Assembly (NCBI GenBank): GCA_024280015.1
Contig: JAJRQY010000042.1
Span: forward strand, 1-58,643
DNA: 58,643 nucleotides
Direction: 5' to 3'
Origin: Actinomycetes bacterium
GTDB lineage: Bacteria; Actinomycetota; Acidimicrobiia; Acidimicrobiales; SZUA-35
Both the position numbers and the translations under genes were made by a program. Shown here piece by piece: positions 52,374 through 58,643 of this stretch. The notes under the pieces are model-generated. The model was not told the origin of the DNA, ran no database searches, and saw only the letters and a list, made by a program, of their open reading frames with translations. How positions within the stretch are numbered: position 1 is the stretch's first letter; every line of letters begins with the position of its first letter.

Positions 52374-55155
52374 GATTCGCCGTTCCTGCTGGTGTCGACA
52401 GGCTGTTCGTGCGGGGGAGGCTGATGGAGAACACACTGCCGCCTCCGACTCGATCTTCCACCCAAAGGCGCCCGTCGTGGGCATTCACGAATCCGCGAGC
52501 TAGCGCCAGACCCAGACCAGTTCCCCCGTGACTGGCATTCAGTCGATTGTCACCACGAACAAAGGTGCCAAAGATCTGTTCTTTCATTGGATCAGGAATG
52601 CCGGGACCTCGGTCGGAGACGGTGATGAGTATTTGCTCATCAGATACCTGGGCTTCGATCTCGACCATGGCTGGTGTTTGAGCATCCACTGCTGGCTTGG
52701 ATGGGTTGCTGCTCGGTCCGGTGATGTTTGCTTGCGCGTTGTCTGGTCCAGCAAGATCTGGTTCGGCGTGATCCTGATTGGCCTCAGAGTATTTGCAGGC
52801 GTTCTCAATCAGGTTTCGCAGCGCGGTTGAAAGTCGGGCGTCGTCTGCCAACAGGATCACGTCGGGTACCTCGCCAATGTGAAGGCGGTGTTTGATATAT
52901 CCCAGTCCGTCAATTGCTGCGTCAATAATCTCTATCAGCTCGACTGGAGCTGTCTGCAGGTCGACCATGCCAGCGTCGATTCGCCTCATGTCCAAGAGTC
53001 GAACAACGAGGGCGGTTAGTCGGTCGGCCTCAGCCACCACCAGGTTGAGGAACTCGTCTCGGTCTGTTTCGGACCATGTGACGTCTTGAGCTAGCAGGGT
53101 GGTGGCGTACCCCTTGATCAGGGTGAGCGGAGTGCGGAACTCATGCGACACGGCGGCGAGCAGGCCGGTCTTCATGCGTTGCAGTTCGTGGTCCTTGGTT
53201 ACATCCGTCCAGACCTGGCCCCGCCCGAGGATCTGGCCTCTGCCGTCAAGTACGTCGAATCGGCGAACGCGCTGCGTCCGTACCGATCCGTCGGGCTCCA
53301 GCAACTCAACATCAACCCAGGATTCGTGGTCGGCTTGCAGCTGGTCCAGCAACTGGGTTGTCTTCACCGGATGGACTGCTCGATCTACGATCTGGCCGAC
53401 AAGCTCATTCGATGTCAGCTCGGTGTCCCCGGACCCGGAGCTGGCCAGGGCCTGTGCCGGGCGAAGTTCGGCCATCTTGGCATTGCTGTAGATGACCAGG
53501 CCACTGGCGGCCTCCACCATGATTCCTTCGTCGACACTTTCGACGATGGCTTCGAGCTGGCTGGATTGTTCCTGCAAGCTCAGATCGGTTCGGGCAAACA
53601 ACTCAGCATTGCGAAGAGCAGCCGCGGCGATGGACGCAAAGGTGACCGACAGTTCAATCTCGTCGTAGGAATAGGTGTAGGGCTGATCCTTGTGGAGTAT
53701 GAGCACGGTTGGAGCTTCGAGAATTGGTGGCAGCGGAACGGCCAGAACACTCCGGTACCCCTGCTCCCGGGCTCGCTGGGTGAGCGATGGTGAGACAATT
53801 TCTGACTCGGTGTCGGGTACCTGGGTTGGGCGCTGCTCCCGGATGGCGACCACAGATGGCAGGGTCGGGTCGGCAGCTCGGGCAGCCAGGAGTGCTTCGA
53901 ATGAGGCTTCGTGGCCTCGTAGGGCGAGGGTTCGGGGATTGGCCAGGCGACGATCAAGCTGGAGAATCGCCGATCGGCGGGCACCGAGAAGGTGTTCCAG
54001 ATGTTCCAGGGTGCTGGCTAGGACATCGCCGGGGTCAAGGGACTCACCCAGAGCGCCGGCGGCTCGCAGCAGGCTTTCGTTCTGGTCGAAGCTCCGCCTT
54101 GTCTCGGCTTCGATGCTAATAAGTGAGCGGGCCAAGCGCTTCAACTCGATAGGTCGGTCCTTGATTGCTTCGAGTCTGTTCCGTGCATTGGGTTGAAGTT
54201 CTCCACGAAGTCGTAGATCCTCGGCGGCTTCGATGAGGGCGCTGGTTGGCGCCCCGACCCGTCTGCGTAGTGCACCGCGAAGCAATCCGAGTCCGATGAT
54301 CAGAACGGTCCCAAGTCCGGCCAGCCATTGCATGATGGCGTAGGCGGTTGCCATGGCCGCTGCTTGCCTGCGTTGCACAACCAGGGTGCGACCGTCATCC
54401 ATCAAAACAACGGTGTGCCACCAGGTGTCTCGTCGAGGGTCCCGCGATTCGAACTGTGGAAGTGAAGTCAGCGGGAGTGAGAATTGCTGAAGGGCTGTCT
54501 GGTGGATGGCGCGCCCAGCTACGGAGTTGAGCCAGCGTTCTGTGGCCTGGTTTGGGATCACCTCGGCTGCGATGACTTGAACAGTCCAATCACTGGCTTG
54601 GCCGACAACTGCAGCTTTGGCGGGTGCCTCTTGAGTCGTTCCTGCCCCGGGGCTTGCCGTGTCCGAGGGGCCTGGGTTTACGGGGTCCGGGTTTACGGGG
54701 CTTGTGTCTGAAAGGTCCGGGAGCGTGCTGACGATCATGGCTTCTCGTCCAGCTGACGCGGCAAGATCACCCATGAGGTGCTCGGGTGTGTGGACCAGGG
54801 CCCGGGCCAGGGCTCGGTCATCGGCTTGCTCGTTGCCTCGGATGCGATCGGCCAGCACAAACCCACAAATGACTCCGCTCAGGGTGACAAGGCAGATGAG
54901 TGCGAGCAGAAGGCGGTTGACGACGTTGATGAACCGGCGGCGATCTGCGGATTCGAACCAGATCTCAGTTAGAGACTCTTCGTGGTGGGCTGCTACTGGG
55001 GCTGGGAGCGAGTACGTATTCTCGATCGACTTGGCGGCTTGCTCCAGAGGAGTGGGACGGTCCGGAAGGTCTCGCCCCTCCGGCGATCCGAACCCAGTCG
55101 CTCCGGGCGCGGAGCGGGGCCCATCCAATGGCTTCTCCTGAATCGATCCCGGCAT
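52366..55155 (-). CDS. Membrane sensor histidine kinase with GAF and PAS domains
   Basis: Sensor kinase, about 929 aa from the ATG at 55155. Layout: a disordered cytoplasmic N-terminus (1-70), TM1 (about 78-103), an outer domain to ~265 containing a Pro/Asn repeat (SPVNPDPVNPGPSD, from a 15-bp duplication), TM2 (about 268-295), a HAMP-like linker, a GAF domain (about 365-520) and a PAS domain (about 530-655). Then HisKA with His671 (SHEFRTPLTL) and the HATPase (about 770-925) with NLIENACKYSEA, DRGPGIP and GGTGLGLALARG. The ATPase lid region holds an unusual ~40-residue Asn/Asp/Pro insertion after the N-box. The start is uncertain: no Shine-Dalgarno is clear, and the longer frame runs through a hairpin that looks non-coding. 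Confidence 0.88.
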   Translation of the reverse strand: MPGSIQEKPLDGPRSAPGATGFGSPEGRDLPDRPTPLEQAAKSIENTYSLPAPVAAHHEESLTEIWFESADRRRFINVVNRLLLALICLVTLSGVICGFVLADRIRGNEQADDRALARALVHTPEHLMGDLAASAGREAMIVSTLPDLSDTSPVNPDPVNPGPSDTASPGAGTTQEAPAKAAVVGQASDWTVQVIAAEVIPNQATERWLNSVAGRAIHQTALQQFSLPLTSLPQFESRDPRRDTWWHTVVLMDDGRTLVVQRRQAAAMATAYAIMQWLAGLGTVLIIGLGLLRGALRRRVGAPTSALIEAAEDLRLRGELQPNARNRLEAIKDRPIELKRLARSLISIEAETRRSFDQNESLLRAAGALGESLDPGDVLASTLEHLEHLLGARRSAILQLDRRLANPRTLALRGHEASFEALLAARAADPTLPSVVAIREQRPTQVPDTESEIVSPSLTQRAREQGYRSVLAVPLPPILEAPTVLILHKDQPYTYSYDEIELSVTFASIAAAALRNAELFARTDLSLQEQSSQLEAIVESVDEGIMVEAASGLVIYSNAKMAELRPAQALASSGSGDTELTSNELVGQIVDRAVHPVKTTQLLDQLQADHESWVDVELLEPDGSVRTQRVRRFDVLDGRGQILGRGQVWTDVTKDHELQRMKTGLLAAVSHEFRTPLTLIKGYATTLLAQDVTWSETDRDEFLNLVVAEADRLTALVVRLLDMRRIDAGMVDLQTAPVELIEIIDAAIDGLGYIKHRLHIGEVPDVILLADDARLSTALRNLIENACKYSEANQDHAEPDLAGPDNAQANITGPSSNPSKPAVDAQTPAMVEIEAQVSDEQILITVSDRGPGIPDPMKEQIFGTFVRGDNRLNASHGGTGLGLALARGFVNAHDGRLWVEDRVGGGSVFSISLPRTNSLSTPAGTANHD

Positions 55156-55287
55156 TGGCCATGATGGTGGCACCGAATCGGATGCATCTCCAGTGGTGAG
55201 TCGAAGTTTCGCTGACGTTGCTCGGTTTGTTTGGCGCCAACGGGGCCGGGTTGACGACTCGGCGGACCTTGAGGCTGCTCTGGTTGA

Positions 55288-55318
55288 CACCAATGCCCAC
55301 CAACGTCGGGCATTGGTG
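55288..55318. terminator. 11-bp hairpin in the gap after the SWIM gene
   Basis: CACCAATGCCC (55288-55298) and GGGCATTGGTG (55308-55318) pair perfectly around a 9-nt loop, 81 nt downstream of the SWIM gene stop in its direction of transcription. No T-run follows, so factor-independent termination is doubtful. It also argues that the histidine kinase does not start upstream of here. Confidence 0.4.
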
Positions 55319-55398
55319 GAGAACATGTCTGAGGTCGCCTCGCTCAAACTCAAACTCAACTCGAGGGCTGCTCGGCGACAGCTTTCTCAGAGTGGTTC

Positions 55399-57093
55399 CT
55401 ATCCCAGTATTTTCATGAGTGAGGGTTTGTTCTTGTGACGGGAACGGACCCCGAGCAAGGCTTCAACATAGAGATCGGGCCGGTCACAAGAGCTGGCAAG
55501 CTTCTCGATTCGGGCCAGTATCTTGGCTGCCCGTCGATAGTCGGCCTTCTTCTTCTGCTGGATGTAGCGCTCCGCTTGTTGTTCCCAGATGGTGATGGTG
55601 TCGAGGGGAGATGACTCCTTGCGAAGCTCGGCCAGCCGATCCCATTCGGCGTTGCTGGCGAAGTGGTGGATGGCGGTGTCCCAAGCCAGTTCGTCCTCAC
55701 CAGCATCGAGAAGAATGCCCACGGCGCCATCCGACCACCCGATATCACCGAGTAGTGCAGACATCCCTGTACGTCCGATCTCTGGTTCGGTGCGATCGCT
55801 GAGTTGGTCGAGGACATGGTCCACTGCACGCGCTTTGGCGTCATCGGGATCGGCAGCGTTGGCCATGAGGGTGGCAAAGGTGCTGGCATCTGGTCGGCTC
55901 TTGAAGAGAGCCCAGTACATCTGGTCGATCTTGTCGTGCTGTCCTAGTGTTCGCAGGATGCGTGCCCGTGCGGCCATGAGCGCTGGCTGTTGATGGATCC
56001 GTTCGCTGGTCTTGTCCAGGCCCTTGTCAGCCCACGAAAGAGCCTCGTCAATTCTCCCCGCTCGGTCCATCGCGTCGACGACCTCGACATAGTCGTGGGG
56101 GGAGGTCAGATCATCCCCCATGACCGAGATCAGTTGGTCTGGGTCGTTGGTGGCGATGGCATGGGCGATGCGCGCTTGGTTAACCCGGAAGCCCTCACCC
56201 CATCGAGCTGTCTCCGGTGGGACCTTGGCGTAGGCCGCCTCGACCAGTCGGCCATACTCAGCCAACCCGTCGCTGCCCAGCGCCTCAGCGTGGGAAATAG
56301 CGCTGCGGTGGAAGGTGTCGAGTTCGGCGGCGAGCTCGAGTTTTACTAGCCGCTGGGCCAGTTTCTTGGGAGGAAATGCCCCGCCGAGACAGGCTGAGGT
56401 GTGGATCTGTCGAATTTCGTTGAAGATCACCGTGATGCAGCCGTCGGAATCGTCAACTCGCCCGGCGGCGGTCTCGGTTCGCTTGTGAGCGTGTTCGGCC
56501 AAGAGGGCGGCGGTCTCATGGTGGCCAGCCTCTGCGAGGTCGTTGATAGCGCCGAGAGCATCGTGCACCTCCGCTGCCCAATCCTGCGCGTGGCGGTAGT
56601 CGATGAAGCCGCGGCCATAGGCCTTGGTTACCTTCTTCTTCCACTCCGCCAGGTTCGGGGTGTCTCCAGTGGAGAGTTGTGCCGAGGCCAACAGGGCCGA
56701 GGCGAATCTTTCGTCCTTCTTGGCCTGCCCGGAAATTATCGAGAGGAGCTCTTTGGGGGCGAGAGTGCTGAGAAAGACTGTGATGGCAGCTTCCTCAGGG
56801 TCACCAGTTGCGGCCCCTGGGTTCGAAGCCACCATGGCCACAGCGACACAGTGCTTGCAGAACTGACCTCCATCGGCGGCGGGGCATTCGCAGCCCCAAG
56901 ACAGCTTTCCACTTACGGTGCTGAGACTGACCCGGTAGGTCGAAGTCCCTTTCACTCGAGCATCGACTTGCTGATCGGTGAGGAGATCAAGAACAACTCG
57001 TTCGCCTCGGGCATAGGTCTTCCCGCGGCTGAGAGAGTTGGGTGTCGCCATCCGGCTTAGAAAGTTGGCGTCAAAGGCATGAGTAACCGACAT
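55399..57093 (-). CDS. SWIM zinc-finger protein
   Basis: Cytosolic protein, 564 aa from the ATG at 57093. The N-terminal SWIM finger has the pattern CxC...CxH at C68, C70, C79 and H81 (GCECPAADGGQFCKHC), which binds zinc and mediates DNA or protein contacts. The rest (about 110-560) is a series of helical, TPR-like repeats (for example DRAGRIDEALSWADKGLD and LYVEALLGVRSR), as in other actinobacterial SWIM-TPR proteins of unknown role. Starts at residues 1, 15 or at an upstream TTG overlapping the HNH gene are all possible; none has a clear Shine-Dalgarno. I chose 57093 because the conserved part begins just after it. Confidence 0.82.
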   Translation of the reverse strand: MSVTHAFDANFLSRMATPNSLSRGKTYARGERVVLDLLTDQQVDARVKGTSTYRVSLSTVSGKLSWGCECPAADGGQFCKHCVAVAMVASNPGAATGDPEEAAITVFLSTLAPKELLSIISGQAKKDERFASALLASAQLSTGDTPNLAEWKKKVTKAYGRGFIDYRHAQDWAAEVHDALGAINDLAEAGHHETAALLAEHAHKRTETAAGRVDDSDGCITVIFNEIRQIHTSACLGGAFPPKKLAQRLVKLELAAELDTFHRSAISHAEALGSDGLAEYGRLVEAAYAKVPPETARWGEGFRVNQARIAHAIATNDPDQLISVMGDDLTSPHDYVEVVDAMDRAGRIDEALSWADKGLDKTSERIHQQPALMAARARILRTLGQHDKIDQMYWALFKSRPDASTFATLMANAADPDDAKARAVDHVLDQLSDRTEPEIGRTGMSALLGDIGWSDGAVGILLDAGEDELAWDTAIHHFASNAEWDRLAELRKESSPLDTITIWEQQAERYIQQKKKADYRRAAKILARIEKLASSCDRPDLYVEALLGVRSRHKNKPSLMKILG

Positions 57094-57164
57094 CAGAGAA
57101 GTCTGCCAGATGGGTCGACTTGCTACCACTAGTCGTTCTTGGATGCCACCTTGCTCGTTCAGGT

Positions 57165-58484
57165 TCAAGCCGATGCCTTTCGTCGTCCCAGATTGCTCCG
57201 GTCAGCTTTGGTCTCTGGCTCGACCAGCGGCTTGGGTGGTGGGATTTGTTTGTAGATCGTTTTGTCTGGGCGCCGCAGGATGAGGCTGCGGTCGGGGTTC
57301 ATGGTGAGGGTCCAACCATCGTCATGCACGAGGTGGTGCCAGCGTCTGGAGATGGGGATGAGGTTGTTGAGGTTGGTTGGTCCACCGTTTTCCCAGTAGT
57401 GGATGTGATGTATTTCGCAGTCGGTGAAGTCGATGCCTGATAGTGGGCAGGAGTCATAGAGTGCTCGCAGGGCCCGTCGCTGTGCGTCGGTGACGCTTCG
57501 GTAGTCGCGGCCAACATTGATGGGGAGTCCGTTGAGTCCGATGACGACTTCGTGGATGTTGGCGTCACAAGCGAGACGGGCCAATGATTGGGGTGGGAGG
57601 GGGACGCCGGACCATGTTTCGCTGACGGTGTTGTGGTGCGGCCCGTGTTGGTAGGTGCGTATGTCGTTGATGAGGGTGATGGAGGGGACGCGGGACACGG
57701 TGTGGCTTGTGCGGTGACCGGTGTGGGGCGAAGTGTGACCATTCCGGGTTGATGGATGGTTGGTTCGGGGTTTGTTGGCTGCGAGGTTGATGTCGTGGAA
57801 TTTGGTGCCGTCCATGATGAGTTCGTAGAGGGCTTGGGCACGGAGGTTGTCGGTGATTTCGAGTGGCTTGTCTTTGGTTCCGTCTCGGCGGGCTATGGCC
57901 CGGGTTTTGCTGTTGATGGCTTGTTGGATGCTGGTACCGCGTTCGGGGTCGTAGAGGGCGGTGAGGTAGTACATGCCGGTGTCGGATTGTTTGCCGGTGC
58001 TTGCCCGGGAGTTTGCTTTTTGTTGGTCGAAGATGGTTTGTCCGGCGTCTTTGCGGATGTCGGTGATCTTCTTGCGGATGGTTTTGCGGTAGTTCTCTGG
58101 TGGTTCGGTGCGGGCCTTGTCGGCCAGTTCTTGGTCGTGTTTCTTGAGTTCATCGAGTTCGTTGGGGGTGAGGCCGCCCAGGGCGCTGGTGAGGGTGTCG
58201 ATGTTTTCGGTGTTGGCTGTGCCGTTTTCGAGTGTTTGGCCGACTTTGGGGAGGGCTTTCGCTGTCTTGGTTCGGGCGGCTTGTTTGCGGGCTTGGCGGC
58301 CGGAGGTGCGGCCTTTGTTGCGGAGTAGGTCTTCGGTGGGGTCGCCACCGTTTTGTTCATGAAGGTGGTCTGCTCGTTTGGTGGCGGCGGCCAGGATGCC
58401 GTCGATGAGGCGTTTCATGGTTCCGATGACGGTGACTGCTTCCATCAGGTCATCGGGCGTTGCGGTGGCGAGGTCGTGGGTCAT
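57165..58484 (-). CDS. DUF222/HNH endonuclease domain protein (13E12-repeat type)
   Basis: The 439-aa product has an N-terminal DUF222 helical region (about 15-240, Lys-rich) and a C-terminal HNH nuclease motif at 356-390 (CEIHHIHYWENGG, NLNNLIPI, HHLVHDDGW) with the metal and catalytic histidines intact. Such proteins are multi-copy in mycobacteria and other actinobacteria and are thought to be linked to mobile DNA; their true role is unknown. A His/Thr/Asn-rich low-complexity tract lies around 255-285. An IS256-like element ends about 40 nt before its ATG, so its promoter may be disrupted or replaced. Confidence 0.88.
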   Translation of the reverse strand: MTHDLATATPDDLMEAVTVIGTMKRLIDGILAAATKRADHLHEQNGGDPTEDLLRNKGRTSGRQARKQAARTKTAKALPKVGQTLENGTANTENIDTLTSALGGLTPNELDELKKHDQELADKARTEPPENYRKTIRKKITDIRKDAGQTIFDQQKANSRASTGKQSDTGMYYLTALYDPERGTSIQQAINSKTRAIARRDGTKDKPLEITDNLRAQALYELIMDGTKFHDINLAANKPRTNHPSTRNGHTSPHTGHRTSHTVSRVPSITLINDIRTYQHGPHHNTVSETWSGVPLPPQSLARLACDANIHEVVIGLNGLPINVGRDYRSVTDAQRRALRALYDSCPLSGIDFTDCEIHHIHYWENGGPTNLNNLIPISRRWHHLVHDDGWTLTMNPDRSLILRRPDKTIYKQIPPPKPLVEPETKADRSNLGRRKASA

Positions 58485-58522
58485 GCGGGTGTGTGTTTGT
58501 TGGGTTGCTTCGATTCCGTATT

Positions 58523-58643
58523 GAGCATGTCAAGAATTTTGTGTGAGGTCTGTTTCTAACGGCTAGCGAAATGAGCTTCGATACGACCAGGAAAAGCAAT
58601 CGTGAACGCATTCAGTGCCCGTTTCCAGCCCTGCGTATGCGTC
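58523..58643 (-). mobile_element. End of an IS256 (Mutator)-like element with the transposase C-terminus
   Basis: On the minus strand the window's last bases encode 28 residues, ending at the stop 58558-58556: THTQGWKRALNAFTIAFPGR then IEAHFASR. This resembles the C-terminus of IS256-family transposases, where a W-x-x-A/I-LN-x-F/L-x-I-x-F-x-GR pattern closes the protein. Just beyond the stop, 58523-58545 reads on the minus strand as CACACAAAATTCTTGACATG then CTC, similar to the CACAAAATTCTTGACA-type inverted-repeat ends of that family. The rest of the element lies outside the window. Confidence 0.55.

Noticed and set aside
56401-57060. 219-aa open frame opposite the SWIM protein gene
   Set aside because: The minus-strand SWIM finger is intact, and this frame has no recognisable features.

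Overview
The window looks like a chromosomal segment of a high-GC actinobacterium, plausibly a member of the Acidimicrobiia. This rests on the DUF222/HNH (13E12-type) protein at the right edge, a DUF4214 secreted protein, the many GTG/TTG starts and ATGA/GTGA gene overlaps, and the protein families present. I saw no rRNA, tRNA or CRISPR array. Both edges look like mobile-element scars: a truncated Fic gene on the left and an IS256-like transposase end on the right.

Layout. 0.9-9 kb: a BMP-type nucleoside/nucleobase ABC importer operon ending in a yeast-FCY1-like cytosine deaminase, divergent from a PucR-type regulator and followed by an MFS transporter. 9-14 kb: an unusually long single-chain pyruvate:ferredoxin oxidoreductase. 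14-21 kb: an ECF sigma factor with a membrane partner, two unknown lipoproteins, an amine-oxidase-like flavoprotein and a DUF4214 secreted protein. 21-26 kb: an M81 peptidase, a MazF/RHH toxin-antitoxin pair, and ligA-ligB-pobA for 4-hydroxybenzoate to protocatechuate and its 4,5-cleavage.

26-46 kb is a catabolic region and the most interesting part. It holds an FGGY kinase overlapping a sphingosine-1-phosphate-lyase-like PLP enzyme; an alpha/beta hydrolase; a DUF1537 four-carbon acid sugar kinase; an epimerase fused in operon with E1alpha, E1beta and E2 of a 2-oxoacid dehydrogenase; a FadR-type GntR regulator; a Dabb protein, an SDR and an SMP-30 lactonase. It closes with a sugar ABC transporter operon (Tat-lipoprotein binding protein and two permeases) that continues, translationally coupled, into a highly diverged GroEL-like chaperonin and an Asp-box propeller. 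A shared DNA motif, TGGTATGAY, lies before the DUF1537 kinase, the epimerase operon, the lactonase and (three phased copies) the ABC operon. I infer that these form one regulon, probably under the local GntR protein, for uptake and breakdown of a sugar or sugar acid.

46-58.5 kb: a frameshifted small membrane-protein gene, a complete branched-chain-amino-acid-type ABC importer (livKHMGF), a two-component pair with a GAF/PAS sensor kinase, a SWIM zinc-finger protein and the HNH protein. Several intergenic gaps carry short tandem repeats in exactly three copies (13, 13, 14 and 18 bp).
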